The notes under the pieces: model-generated
What the model was told of the DNA's origin: nothing
Databases searched by the model: none
The model's input: the letters and a program-made list of their open reading frames with translations, nothing else
Translations under genes and position numbers: made by a program
In this document: positions 20,482 to 29,580 of the stretch, piece after piece
Numbering within the stretch: position 1 is the first letter of the stretch
How the letters are laid out: every line of letters begins with the position of its first letter
Origin: Paenibacillus sp. FSL H8-0079
GTDB taxonomy: Bacteria; Bacillota; Bacilli; Paenibacillales; Paenibacillaceae
Assembly (NCBI RefSeq): GCF_037991315.1
Contig: NZ_CP150300.1
Location: 5,332,001-5,396,000 of the forward strand
Reading direction: 5' to 3'
Length of the DNA stretch: 64,000 bases

Positions 20482-20762
20482 TGCATTCATATTCATCCAT
20501 GTATACATGCAATACGAAGCTTCGCTCCGTCGTTATTGGTCTGCTGAATTTTCCTCAAAACCACACATCTTGCAAGTCCTCTGCCGGTTTGAAGCGGCGC
20601 AGACGGTTTCGGAAAATATTGCATCCTTTTGTAGAGCATCCCCGGTTGCGGACCCGACGTTTTCCGTTCATCACAAGTTCCCCCTTTTGGTCATCTGGAA
20701 TGCTAGATAATTACCCTCGCGTTCCAGACTTGAAACGTTGTCATGTTTTTCCAACCAGAATT
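20482..20762. other. Intergenic, nothing recognised
   Basis: About 280 bp between the psd terminator and the end of the AraC-family gene. I see no gene, repeat or clear structure. Confidence 0.5.
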
Positions 20763-21548
20763 CTAACGAATCTCGGACGGGCTTTTGCCTGTATACTGCT
20801 TGAATTGACGACTAAAGAAGAAGATATCCCGGTACCCCAAGGCATCCGCCACCTCGGTCACATTCATGCCGGTATGTACCAGCAGATGTTCTGCCCGCTC
20901 AATACGCATACGGATAATATAAGATTGCACCGATGATCCGACCAGTTCCTTGAACTTGATCGAGAAGTATCGGGGCGATAAGCCAGCCCGTGCAGCCAAA
21001 TCTTCCACCCGATGCGTAATCCCTGGATGCTGACGGACATAATTGGCGACTTCCTGGATCACATCGGACAACTGATTGCTTACCTTTTTCTCCACAGGTT
21101 CTTCCGTATCGGCGCGAAGCAAATGAATCATCAGCTGCTTTAGAATCAATCGACTCTCTTCATCACGTCCGTACACATCCGATAAGAACAGTCTTACATA
21201 ACGTGCCAACAAATGCTCAAATTCCACGGTCTCCTGTACTTCACGATAAGACTGAGGAACATCAGCAACAGGTACGTCCACATCAAAGTGAATATACGTA
21301 AGTACCAACGGTTTTTGCTTATTATGTGTTGCAGTAGGATGATCGCCTGGCCTAAACAAAAAACAACTACCCTTGCCAACTTCATACGACTGGTCATTCA
21401 ATACAAGCGTTCCTTCACCACTCCATACATAAAATAAATCATAGTTTTGCATCGGTTTTTCCCGCTTCTGCCACTTCCAGCCCGGTTCACAGACAATTTT
21501 GGCGACAGCGGGCAAAATAACAAATGATGACGGCGATGCCTGCAGCAT
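20763..21548 (-). CDS. AraC-family transcriptional regulator with cupin sensor
   Basis: 261 residues. The N-terminal ~140 residues form a cupin-type ligand domain: DLFYVWSGEGTLVLNDQSYE and GKGSCFLFRPGDHPTA. The C-terminal ~100 residues contain two helix-turn-helix motifs: HRVEDLAARAGLSPRYFSIKF and MNVTEVADALGYRDIFFFSRQF, ending KQYTGKSPSEIR, the usual AraC/XylS signature. This layout is typical of sugar-responsive regulators in Paenibacillus. The ATG at 21548 follows AAGGGGGAG. It stands alone; no sugar operon is adjacent, so the target is unknown. Confidence 0.92.
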   Translation of the reverse strand: MLQASPSSFVILPAVAKIVCEPGWKWQKREKPMQNYDLFYVWSGEGTLVLNDQSYEVGKGSCFLFRPGDHPTATHNKQKPLVLTYIHFDVDVPVADVPQSYREVQETVEFEHLLARYVRLFLSDVYGRDEESRLILKQLMIHLLRADTEEPVEKKVSNQLSDVIQEVANYVRQHPGITHRVEDLAARAGLSPRYFSIKFKELVGSSVQSYIIRMRIERAEHLLVHTGMNVTEVADALGYRDIFFFSRQFKQYTGKSPSEIR

Positions 21549-21726
21549 GTCGCCACTCCCCCTTGATAGTTAATCTCTCTGCATATGGCATCATTCTGAT
21601 CTGAATCTCACTTCTTCAATCAAGGCCATATGTATTTCGGTATGTTGAATCACTCAAACCAACTTGCTCATATATGATCTCTGCTCCTACAGGAGAGAAA
21701 TGTCTTATCCCATTATACAGCGGAAT

Positions 21727-23184
21727 TCACCGAAACGAAAATGTGCACTTCTCCCAGGCTAGCCGCATTCGCCGGATTCCCTCTGTAATCTCTACTTTCT
21801 CCAGATGTGCAAAAGCAAAACAGGCCGCCGGATGACCTGAAGTCAGCCGATATCGCTCTGCATCACGGAACAGTATGCCATCCTCCTGAGCCAGCTTTTT
21901 AAACTGCTGGTAACTATCCACATCGCCATTCCAGGTAGCGTAGATATGCAATCCAGCATCACCCAGATGCATCGTGAATGCCTCCGGCAACTGCAGTTCC
22001 ATCTCTCGCACAAAAAAATCATGCCGTTCCCCGTATAAACGGGTTAACCTCCGTAAGTGCCTCAGATAACCTCCTCGGGTCATAAACTTCGCCAGTGCGC
22101 GCTGCTCCAGCAGTGCCGGAGGTACCGGTTCATACAACGCCTTGGCGGCAAGCAGCGGTTCTACCAGACCAGGTGGCAGGACGGCGTAGCCAAGTCGAAA
22201 CGAAGCAACCATCGTTTGTGAGAATGAACCAACGTAGATGACGCGCTGTTCACGATCAAGCACTTTGAGGGGCTCAATCGGTCTTCCGCCCCACCGGAAT
22301 TCGCTGTCGTAATCATCTTCAATAATGACCGCATTCCGCTTCGAGGCCCACGCGAGCAAAGAACGTCTTCTGTCCAACCCCAGCACAGCTCCTGTTGGAA
22401 ACTGCCGGGTAGGGGTGACAAATAACGTCTGTGCCTCCCAAGGCTGAGGAATAATGCCTGCGGTATCCACATCTGCGGGGATGATTTTCCCACCACAGGA
22501 CTTAACGGCATGGGCAATGCCCGGATACCCCGGGTTCTCCAATACAACCGCTGCCCCCTCTGCGATCAGCAGCTGGGATAGAAGGGTGATGCCTTGCATT
22601 GAACCGCTGAACAAGACAATCTGTGATGCATCAGCCTGAATGCCACGTGTCCATCTGAGATGGGAGGCGATGGCCTCACGCAGCTCCGGATCACCGGCTG
22701 CACCGCTAGGTTCTCGCCAACCACTGCGATGAACAGCAGCGAGTGCACTCTTCCACTCCGCCAGCGGGAAATGTTCTGCAGGCATGCGCTGCATTTGGAA
22801 ATTAATGATCGACGGCTTGGGTGAAGGCATCTGGGCCCGCGGGACATCATGTTGCGTATTCAACATCTGGACTCGTTCGCCCCAGGGAGACAGCCTGAGA
22901 ACAGCTTCCTGTTTCTCATTTTCCTGTGTGGATAATGTTTCGGTTACGAACGTACCTCTTCCCCGATGTGCATGGACATAACCATCCGCAAGCAGCATGT
23001 CGTACACCTGAGCTACCGAACCACGTGACATCTCATATTGCCTTGCCAGTTCGCGCGTCGAAGGAAGCCTCGTGCCTCCCTTCAGTGTGCCTGCATGAAT
23101 CGCATCACGTAACGCATGGTACAATGCCTCATACTTGTAACGATGCTGAAGTTCATACGTATCCATCGGCAGCCACAATTCCAT
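21727..23184 (-). CDS. MocR-type (GntR HTH + aminotransferase-like) regulator
   Basis: 485 residues. A winged helix of the GntR family is at 10-75 (ALYHALRDAIHAGTLKGGTR, LPSTRELARQYEMSRGSVAQ), then a linker, then a fold-type-I aminotransferase-like domain with FVTPTRQFPTGAVLG, VIIEDDYDSEFRW and YVGSFSQTMVASFRLGYAV, where the PLP lysine position of catalytic enzymes would be. In that last motif the usual Lys after SFS appears as Gln, so covalent PLP binding is doubtful. The ATG at 23184 follows AGAGGTG; the open frame continues to 23955 but only as antisense to the flavoprotein gene. It is divergent from that gene and probably controls it. Confidence 0.9.
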   Translation of the reverse strand: MELWLPMDTYELQHRYKYEALYHALRDAIHAGTLKGGTRLPSTRELARQYEMSRGSVAQVYDMLLADGYVHAHRGRGTFVTETLSTQENEKQEAVLRLSPWGERVQMLNTQHDVPRAQMPSPKPSIINFQMQRMPAEHFPLAEWKSALAAVHRSGWREPSGAAGDPELREAIASHLRWTRGIQADASQIVLFSGSMQGITLLSQLLIAEGAAVVLENPGYPGIAHAVKSCGGKIIPADVDTAGIIPQPWEAQTLFVTPTRQFPTGAVLGLDRRRSLLAWASKRNAVIIEDDYDSEFRWGGRPIEPLKVLDREQRVIYVGSFSQTMVASFRLGYAVLPPGLVEPLLAAKALYEPVPPALLEQRALAKFMTRGGYLRHLRRLTRLYGERHDFFVREMELQLPEAFTMHLGDAGLHIYATWNGDVDSYQQFKKLAQEDGILFRDAERYRLTSGHPAACFAFAHLEKVEITEGIRRMRLAWEKCTFSFR

Positions 23185-23226
23185 CGTGCACCTCTCTCCA
23201 TCCGTCTTCATTCCTGATCTCTGACC

Positions 23227-23256
23227 AATTGGCCTACTAAAGTGAATGTAAATTGG
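23227..23256. promoter_or_regulatory. AATTGG direct repeats, candidate MocR operator
   Basis: AATTGG occurs at 23227-23232 and again at 23251-23256, 24 bp apart (about two helical turns), in the 156-bp gap between the divergent MocR regulator and flavoprotein genes. MocR/PdxR regulators usually bind direct repeats in such gaps. The assignment is by context. Confidence 0.35.
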
Positions 23257-23340
23257 ATCTATTTCATTGTCAATGTATGAACTAATGTTATCCATAGGAT
23301 ATGGCGTTCTATTATACATTTTATTAATGGGGGAATACAC

Positions 23341-23958
23341 ATGAGACGGAAAGAATTCACAGTAGATGAAGAACAGGAGATTACCGCATTTCTGGATCAG
23401 TGCTCCTTCGGGTTTCTGGGAACGGTCAGTCCAGATGGACAACCACGGGTTACACCACTGAATTTCGTCTATATGGACGGTCACTTTTATTTTCACGGCA
23501 GTCTGGCTGGAGAGAAGATGAAACAGATCAAACAGGATTCGTCGGTCAGTTTCACGGTGGCTGAAGAGTTCTCCCTGATTCCGTCCTTTTTCAGTGATCC
23601 CGAGCTTGCTTGTCCAGCGACTTCTTTCTTTAAAAGTGTCATGGCCTTCGGTCAGGCAGAACCAGTTAAGGATCTGGACATCAAAGGCAAGGTACTGCAA
23701 CGCTTCATGGAGAAACTCCAGCCACAAGGCGGATATGTGCCCATTGATGCTACTGATTCGCGTTACACAGGCAACCTCAAAGCTGTAGCCGTTGTAAGAA
23801 TTATCCCGGAACGAGTCACTGCCAAATTTAAATTCGGTCAAAATTGGTCCAGCGAACGCTTGGATTATATCAGTGGTCAACTGGAACAGCGCAATGAGGG
23901 ACGAGATGCCGAAACCGCTGAGATGATGCGGAAATATTGTCCATTTCATCAGCAATAA
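23341..23958 (+). CDS. Pyridoxamine 5'-phosphate oxidase-like flavin-binding protein
   Basis: 205 residues of the split-barrel FMN-binding family (NimA/flavin-nucleotide-binding type). It starts MRRKEFTVDEEQEITAFLDQ; the core is FGFLGTVSPDGQPRVTPLNF, VYMDGHFYFHGSLAGEKM and KQDSSVSFTV, the classic first strands of this fold. The C-terminal part holds RYTGNLKAVAVVRIIPERV. GGGGGAATACAC precedes the ATG. Family members range from true PNP oxidases to nitroreductase-like detoxifying proteins; this one resembles the short NimA-like group more than PdxH. It is divergent from a MocR-type gene that probably regulates it. Substrate is unknown. Confidence 0.85.
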   Translation: MRRKEFTVDEEQEITAFLDQCSFGFLGTVSPDGQPRVTPLNFVYMDGHFYFHGSLAGEKMKQIKQDSSVSFTVAEEFSLIPSFFSDPELACPATSFFKSVMAFGQAEPVKDLDIKGKVLQRFMEKLQPQGGYVPIDATDSRYTGNLKAVAVVRIIPERVTAKFKFGQNWSSERLDYISGQLEQRNEGRDAETAEMMRKYCPFHQQ

Positions 23959-24066
23959 GATTCATTTTCAGAGGATTCATCCAAGGATAAATTCAGCTAA
24001 TTCCCACCTTAAAACCCTCTGCAACAACGCGGTAAAGCGATATAACTGTCATGTTGCGTAATTTCC

Positions 24067-24095
24067 GTGACGGGGGGATGTCAAGGTGTTATAAT
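24067..24095 (+). promoter_or_regulatory. Sigma-A-type promoter of the aminotransferase gene
   Basis: GTGACG at 24067-24072 and TATAAT at 24090-24095 with a 17-bp spacer, 41 bp upstream of the ATG at 24137. The -10 is a perfect match. Confidence 0.6.
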
Positions 24096-24136
24096 GTTAG
24101 GCAGTTGAATCCCAAAGACTTGGAAGGATGAAAAGA

Positions 24137-25435
24137 ATGAATCCACTGGCTGAACAGTTGAACGAAAGTATTCAGGCAGGCAGCAGTCACGTCTACTCCA
24201 TGCTGTCACAGCTCGGCAAAGAAATTTATTTTCCTAAAGAAGGTATCTTGAGTCAATCTGCTGAAGCAGCAAGCTTGGCCAAAACCTATAATGCAACGAT
24301 TGGTATCGCTCTGGAGGGCGGTGTGCCGATGCATCTTCCGGTTATTCAGGAGAAGCTCTCTGCATTCCAGCCGAAAGATCTGTACCCTTACGCTCCGCCT
24401 GCAGGCAAGCCTGAATTGCGGACCGTCTGGAGAGACAAGATGCTGAAGGAAACGCCTTCGCTTGAAGGCAAGACGTTCGGCAACCCGATTGTAACCAATG
24501 CATTAACCCATGGACTAAGTATCGTAGCCGACCTGTTCGTTGATGAAGAGGACGCTGTCATATATCCGGATAAAAACTGGGAAAATTACGAACTGACCTT
24601 CGGAATTCGTCGTCATGGCCAGTTGGTTCATTATCCCCTGTTCGATGATCAATTGAACTTCAACAGTGAAGGTCTGCTTCAGGCCCTGCTTGATCAGAAG
24701 GACAAAGGTAAAGCGATCGTACTGCTCAACTTCCCGAATAACCCAACAGGTTATACGCCTGGAGCGGAAGAAGCAGATGCGATTGTGAACACGATTCTTC
24801 AGGCAGCTGAAGCAGGCGTTAACGTGGTTGCTGTAACAGATGATGCTTACTTCGGACTGTTCTTCGAAGATTCCATTCATGAATCCCTGTTTGGCAAACT
24901 TGCCAACATTCATCCACGTGTGTTGACTGTAAAAGTGGATGGTGCAACCAAGGAAGAATTCGTATGGGGCTTCCGCGTTGGATTCATTACGTATGCCCAT
25001 GAAGATGCAGCCGTTCTGCATGCATTGGAACAGAAGACACTCGGTATTATCCGGGCGACTATCTCCAGTGGCCCGCATCCTTCCCAGACTTTTGTATTGG
25101 ATGCGCTCAAAGCACCGGAGTTTGAAGCACAGAAACAGGAGAAGTTCGAGATTATGAAAGGCCGTGCCAACAAGGTGAAGGCCATTCTCGATAGCGGCAA
25201 GTATGAAGATGCATGGGATTATTATCCCTTTAACTCCGGTTACTTCATGTGCCTGAAGCTGAAAGAAGTTGGCGCTGAAGAACTTCGAAGCCATTTGCTG
25301 CACCAATACGGCGTCGGTACAATCGCGCTGGGTGAATCGGATCTGCGAATCGCCTTCTCTTGTATTGAGGAATCCGGATTGGAAGATCTGTATGAAACCA
25401 TCTATCGTGGAGTTCAGGATCTGCAGAAGACCTAG
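24137..25435 (+). CDS. PLP-dependent aminotransferase, class I/II fold
   Basis: 432 residues of fold-type I. The ATG at 24128 touches GGAAGG directly, so the ATG at 24137 (spacing 9) is preferred. Key blocks: ALTHGLSIVADLF, IVLLNFPNNPTGYTPG (substrate-carboxylate Asn), VAVTDDAYFGLFFED (Asp that binds the PLP pyridine N, and Tyr), VDGATKEEFVWGFRVGF (Schiff-base Lys in the TKEE stretch and the phosphate-binding Arg), and SDLRIAFSC near the C-terminus with the carboxylate-binding Arg. It likely transaminates an amino acid; the subfamily is not one I can name. It has its own promoter and terminator, so it is monocistronic. Confidence 0.88.
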   Translation: MNPLAEQLNESIQAGSSHVYSMLSQLGKEIYFPKEGILSQSAEAASLAKTYNATIGIALEGGVPMHLPVIQEKLSAFQPKDLYPYAPPAGKPELRTVWRDKMLKETPSLEGKTFGNPIVTNALTHGLSIVADLFVDEEDAVIYPDKNWENYELTFGIRRHGQLVHYPLFDDQLNFNSEGLLQALLDQKDKGKAIVLLNFPNNPTGYTPGAEEADAIVNTILQAAEAGVNVVAVTDDAYFGLFFEDSIHESLFGKLANIHPRVLTVKVDGATKEEFVWGFRVGFITYAHEDAAVLHALEQKTLGIIRATISSGPHPSQTFVLDALKAPEFEAQKQEKFEIMKGRANKVKAILDSGKYEDAWDYYPFNSGYFMCLKLKEVGAEELRSHLLHQYGVGTIALGESDLRIAFSCIEESGLEDLYETIYRGVQDLQKT

Positions 25436-25512
25436 TTAACACAACGTAACGAAGTTACAACAATCTCAATAGATCAGGGGACACAGGATCATTTCTGTAC
25501 CCTGCATGATAT

Positions 25513-25571
25513 AAGAACCCTTTGTATACCGGCGACGTTTCATGTCTCCGGATATACAAAGGGTTCTTTTG
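25513..25571 (+). terminator. Terminator after the aminotransferase gene
   Basis: AAGAACCCTTTGTATA pairs with TATACAAAGGGTTCTT; CCGG/CCGG extends the stem. Followed by TTTTGTG. Confidence 0.88.
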
Positions 25572-25700
25572 TGTTTCATCTGCCCAAAAGCTTCAATTTC
25601 TGACTTTACCGGGCATCGGCCCAATCAGCCTACCCCCAAGGCACATAGTATACGATGTACGCAAGGGCGTGCCAAACAACCACTTGAAAGGGGAATGACC

Positions 25701-25829
25701 ATGTCTGGAGTTGAAGATACAAGAGGCGGTTATGGATGCGGCGGTTACGGCGGAGGATTTACAAACACAGGTGCCATTCTCGTTCTGTTCATCTTGCTCG
25801 TGATTATCACTAAATCGTTCCTCTGTTAG
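25701..25829 (+). CDS. YjcZ-family small sporulation protein
   Basis: 42 residues: a Gly/Tyr-rich head (GGYGCGGYGGGFTNTG) followed by one hydrophobic helix (AILVLFILLVIITKSFLC). This is the typical layout of the YjcZ/SscA-like small proteins that Bacillales make in large numbers during sporulation. AAGGGG lies seven bases before the ATG at 25701; another ATG six bases earlier is too close to the site. It is a single gene with its own terminator. Role in spore assembly or membrane association is inferred from the family. Confidence 0.85.
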   Translation: MSGVEDTRGGYGCGGYGGGFTNTGAILVLFILLVIITKSFLC

Positions 25830-25891
25830 TACCAATACACACACTTGCGCGAGAACCAAGTGATCTGACTGCATGATTCCATTACAGCACA

Positions 25892-25933
25892 AAGAAGGGT
25901 ATACCGGGATACAGCCCGGCATACCCTTCTTTT
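25892..25933 (+). terminator. Terminator after yjcZ-like gene
   Basis: AAGAAGGGTAT pairs with ATACCCTTCTT, with inner CCGGG/CCCGG; ends in TTTTG. It could also serve the ecsB-like gene on the minus strand. Confidence 0.85.
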
Positions 25934-26000
25934 GTTATATTTTGTACCGCTCATTGTTAAACCCAATCTAATAATCCGAGCTGGTCAAGTGTCCCATCGT

Positions 26001-27218
26001 TTACTCGTCCTCTTCTTCCTTCAACCACTTGTTCCCTTGCGAACGCCGCATGATTACAATGACCAGTAAGCCCAATACAAACGCCACTCCGGTGATGCTT
26101 AGTCCGCTCACTCCAGCAGCTAGCATAGGCAGCCACATGAGCAATGCAGCCAATGCGTGCAGATGGAATATGAATCCTAACACCTGAGAACGACGACTTT
26201 CTCCCGAGATCGGATAGATCATAATCCAGAACGATTCACTATGACTGCGACGCAGCGCACCAAGCTGTACACCTGCAAGCAACAGGAAGAACAGATACAC
26301 ACCTACACCAAAGTAGCTGCCTGCTGTCCACCAGGATAGTAACATGCCCAGCACAACTAGGCGTAACACGATTGAGAACACTTCGGTTCGAATAAACGTT
26401 TTGGTAATCAGATATCGGTAAGCTTTCCCCGCATTCCAGGGAAGACCGCTTCCCAATTTGCTAAGCCAGCGACGCGAACTTACTTTCTGTCCGGATGAAG
26501 GTACATCCACGAACCAGCCGAGCGTGCGCATAACCCTGCCAGCCTGCCCCTGCTCCACCTGAATCAGTCGTTCCCACGCTACCCGATGTTTCATCGGTAC
26601 ACGCAAGGCAACGATGTAGACGACAGCTAGCAGCAGCAGGAACCAGACGCTACGCTGCGGTGGCTGCCACAACCATGCGCCAACCGCCAGCACTGCCAGA
26701 GCCCATCGCAAGAGACGATATCCTCTTGCTGCCCCAACCTGAACCATTCTTAGCTCTTGCCACGCTCCGTAACTGGACAACCCTTTCCACAGCAGCAGGA
26801 ATACGATGAACCAGCCAAATGGCCGTGCATCCAGATCTGCTCTGACGTAGAGGGGCCACAGTGTAACAAATACAAGCAGTAAGCCCAGACTTTTATAGAT
26901 GATGCCCCGGGCAAAGCTGTTCTTCAAATATTCCTGCATCCGGTATTCCTGTGGTCGCAGGAACACGATATCTGCCGGAAGCAGATATGTACGATAACTG
27001 CTAAACAGCACTAGTGGTGCCAGCAGCAACAATGCAATCCAGCGAATCGGAAATTCCGCGGGAATGTTCTGGACAAACGATGTATACCAGGCGGAGAACG
27101 CAATGACGAGAAATAAAAAGACCATAGCTACACCGCTCTGGATCACATAACCCAGATAAGGAAGAATTCCGTTCCAGAATCCTGTGCGTCTTTGCTTCCA
27201 TAGCAGCTTGAGATCCAT
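26001..27218 (-). CDS. ecsB: EcsB-like ABC transporter membrane subunit
   Basis: 405 residues with many hydrophobic segments, for example MVFLFLVIAFSAWYTSFV, SLGLLLVFVTLWPLYV, WFLLLLAVVYIVAL and VAFVLGLLVIVIM. The N-terminal DLKLLWKQRRTGFWNGILPY resembles the EcsB family, and the gene partners with an EcsA-like ATPase immediately upstream (the junction overlaps or nearly touches). A TTG at 27224 overlaps the ATPase stop, but the ATG at 27218 has better spacing from AGGG. In B. subtilis EcsAB affects protein secretion, competence and regulated proteolysis. The transported substrate is unknown. Confidence 0.82.
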   Translation of the reverse strand: MDLKLLWKQRRTGFWNGILPYLGYVIQSGVAMVFLFLVIAFSAWYTSFVQNIPAEFPIRWIALLLLAPLVLFSSYRTYLLPADIVFLRPQEYRMQEYLKNSFARGIIYKSLGLLLVFVTLWPLYVRADLDARPFGWFIVFLLLWKGLSSYGAWQELRMVQVGAARGYRLLRWALAVLAVGAWLWQPPQRSVWFLLLLAVVYIVALRVPMKHRVAWERLIQVEQGQAGRVMRTLGWFVDVPSSGQKVSSRRWLSKLGSGLPWNAGKAYRYLITKTFIRTEVFSIVLRLVVLGMLLSWWTAGSYFGVGVYLFFLLLAGVQLGALRRSHSESFWIMIYPISGESRRSQVLGFIFHLHALAALLMWLPMLAAGVSGLSITGVAFVLGLLVIVIMRRSQGNKWLKEEEDE

Positions 27219-27220
27219 GC

Positions 27221-27973
27221 TCAATCCCTGCCTTGTACGAGGGAATAGAACATGTGCTCCAGCGTGGCATCCGATTCCCCGAATTGAAGGCGCAATTCAT
27301 TCAGCGTCCCTTGAGCAATGACCTGTCCACGGTGCAGAACGATAAAACGATCACAGTAATTTTCAATCGTGGACAGAATGTGTGAACTGAGCAAGATGGA
27401 TGATCCCGAAGCTTTCATCTCCAGCATAAAATCAAGCAAAGAGCGAATACCTAGCGGGTCCAGTCCCAGGAAAGGCTCATCAATGATGTACAGTGGTGGT
27501 CCGGCCACAAAAGCACACATGATCATGACCTTTTGCCGCATCCCCTTGGACAGGTGAGTCGACAGACTTGTACTTTTCTCATTCATGCGGAACAATGCCA
27601 GCAATTTCTCCGTACGTTGTTTGAAGTCAGCCTCCGACACATTGTACGCTCTTGCCGTAAACTCCAGATGCTCCATCACCGTCATCTCATCATACAGTTC
27701 GGGTGATTCCGGTACGAATGCCATGGCTGATTGGTAGATCTGCGCATCCTCGTCCCGCTTCTTGCCCATCACTCTCACTTCACCCTGTTGAGGGGTCATC
27801 AAGCCGAGGATATGTTTCATGGTTGTGCTTTTGCCAGCACCATTTAATCCGATTAGTCCAACCATCTCTCCACGTCCGACTTCCAGATCGATGCCGTGAA
27901 GGACCGGCCGTTTGGCACTATAACCTCCGCTTAGCCCACTGATTTGCAGAACAGGCGATTGAACGTTTTCCAT
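27221..27973 (-). CDS. ecsA: EcsA-like ABC transporter ATPase
   Basis: 250 residues, cytosolic nucleotide-binding subunit. Walker A is LIGLNGAGKSTTMKHILG (about 38-56), the Q-loop region is AMAFVPESPELYDEM, the signature is LSKGMRQKVMIMCAFV, Walker B is PLYIIDEPFLGLDPLG and the switch histidine is in LLSSHIL. Proteins of this class pair with EcsB-type permeases, as here. The ATG at 27973 follows AGGGATAG. Energises the membrane partner downstream. Confidence 0.9.
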   Translation of the reverse strand: MENVQSPVLQISGLSGGYSAKRPVLHGIDLEVGRGEMVGLIGLNGAGKSTTMKHILGLMTPQQGEVRVMGKKRDEDAQIYQSAMAFVPESPELYDEMTVMEHLEFTARAYNVSEADFKQRTEKLLALFRMNEKSTSLSTHLSKGMRQKVMIMCAFVAGPPLYIIDEPFLGLDPLGIRSLLDFMLEMKASGSSILLSSHILSTIENYCDRFIVLHRGQVIAQGTLNELRLQFGESDATLEHMFYSLVQGRD

Positions 27974-28000
27974 CTATCCCTGCACCCCTTTCGTCAGATT

Positions 28001-29374
28001 CTATTCTTCGGAGCGTGGCGTTTTGTCTTTACTCCACTTGGGTGCTCCCTTGTTTTTACGATCCTGATCGCGCTCCGTGCGGCCAGTATTGCCAGCTGGT
28101 TTGCTACCTACTGGACGCGAATTGGAGATTGTAGCTCGGGTACCGCCATTGCGGCTGCCCTGACCTGGTTTGCGATCTCTGGATTGTCCTGGTTTTCTGG
28201 AGAACGAATGTCCCTCAGGACGTGTATCCGGACGTGGATCAGCCTCCAGTACTTTACCGCCAAAGAGTACACGTTCTGGCAGTTCAATCCCGAGTTCGCG
28301 TGCGAATTTACGCATAATAAAGATCTGTGTTTCGTCCACAATGGACAGAACAATACCTGAACGTCCCATCCGGCCTGTACGACCTGCACGGTGAACATAG
28401 TGCTCCGAGTCAAATGCAGGGTCATAGTTAATGACCATTGGCAATCCTTCGATATCCAGTCCTCTGGCAGCGACTTCGCTGGCGATCAACAGTTGCAGTT
28501 TACCATTACGGAAGGCAGACAATACGTTACTGCGGGTCACTTTGTCAGCATCCCCATACAGCGCAGCAGCGGACAAGCCCAGATGATTCATTTTCGCTTC
28601 CACTTCACCAATATCTTCAGTTGCATTCACAAATACGATCGCCCGATCCGGATTGTACTGTCTAACCAGACGACGCAGCATGTCAATTTTGTTGCGGTTT
28701 TCTTCTACAAAATAAAAATGCTCAAGGCCCGCAGCCGTAGCGCGGTCCGGTTCAATTCCGATATGAACAGGCTCTTTCATCTCACGCTTCGCGAGCCCAG
28801 CCGTATGCTCATCAATGGTTGCTGATAGGAAAATCAACTGACGGTCCCGCAATGCGCTCTTGAGTACAAAGTTCACGTCACTTACGCCGCCAAGCTGGAA
28901 TACCTGATCCGCTTCATCAATGACAATGGTGGAAACGTTGTGCATTTTCAGTTTTTTGAGTGTAATCAATTCTTTAAGCCGTCCCGGTGTACCTACAACC
29001 AATTGCGGATGCTCACGCAGCTTCTCGATCTGACGTTTAGCTGCTGCGCCACCAATCAGACCCAATACGCCGATCTTGCGTTCTTCCGCATAACGCTGCG
29101 CTTCACGTACAATTTGCATTGCCAGCTCTTGCGTAGGTGCAATAATAAGTTTCTGCGTACCTTTGATATCCATTTTGATGGATTGTAACAGGGGCAACAA
29201 ATACGCCAACGTTTTTCCAGTTCCCGTCTGGGATTTGGATACGACATCTCGGCCTTCCAAAATAACCGGGATCGTCTGAGCCTGTACAGGTGAAGGTTCG
29301 TTAATGCCATGTTTCGCCAAAACGGCCTCCAGATCCTGTTCCACGCCAATTGAAGCAAATGTTTGATTCGTCAT
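28001..29374 (-). CDS. DEAD-box RNA helicase
   Basis: 457 residues. The start at 29374 (MTNQTFASIGVEQDLEAVL) follows AAAAGGATGG; the ATG at 29401 lacks a site. RecA domain 1: Q motif with PSPVQAQTIPVILEGRD, motif I SQTGTGKT, PTQELA, TPGRL, motif II VIDEADQVF and motif III SAT. Domain 2: IVFVNATED, ASEVAARGLDIEG and HRAGRTGRMGRSG. The C-terminal ~80 residues are basic and rich in Arg, Lys, Gly and Pro (RKPGQSRDRKPGQGSRNGGT), an RNA-binding tail as in CshB/YfmL-type helicases. Likely role is ribosome assembly or mRNA turnover, often cold-responsive. It lies 27 bp upstream of the ecsA-like gene on the same strand. Confidence 0.93.
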   Translation of the reverse strand: MTNQTFASIGVEQDLEAVLAKHGINEPSPVQAQTIPVILEGRDVVSKSQTGTGKTLAYLLPLLQSIKMDIKGTQKLIIAPTQELAMQIVREAQRYAEERKIGVLGLIGGAAAKRQIEKLREHPQLVVGTPGRLKELITLKKLKMHNVSTIVIDEADQVFQLGGVSDVNFVLKSALRDRQLIFLSATIDEHTAGLAKREMKEPVHIGIEPDRATAAGLEHFYFVEENRNKIDMLRRLVRQYNPDRAIVFVNATEDIGEVEAKMNHLGLSAAALYGDADKVTRSNVLSAFRNGKLQLLIASEVAARGLDIEGLPMVINYDPAFDSEHYVHRAGRTGRMGRSGIVLSIVDETQIFIMRKFARELGIELPERVLFGGKVLEADPRPDTRPEGHSFSRKPGQSRDRKPGQGSRNGGTRATISNSRPVGSKPAGNTGRTERDQDRKNKGAPKWSKDKTPRSEE

Positions 29375-29513
29375 GTATGTCCATCCTTTTAATTTATTCA
29401 TTTTGATGCTAGCCTTGCTTGTATAAAACCGAAGCCTGTCATCACATTACCTTTCATTATATGCGAAAAAAGCCCGTGGACCAAATCTTATTCAGGAATT
29501 ATCCATTTGCACA

Positions 29514-29546
29514 CAAAAAAAAAGAAAAGCCCCTCGGCGGAGCCTT
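29514..29546 (-). terminator. Terminator after the SDR gene
   Basis: On the minus strand AGGCTCC GCCGA GGGGCTT forms a stem (two G-U pairs in RNA), followed by TTTCTTTTTTTTT. Confidence 0.7.
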
Positions 29547-29580
29547 TCTTTCATCCCGTATATGATGCCCAATATTGCAT

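Noticed and set aside
23185..23955. N-terminal extension of the MocR gene
   Set aside because: The frame is open but runs antisense through the flavoprotein gene; the supported start is 23184.
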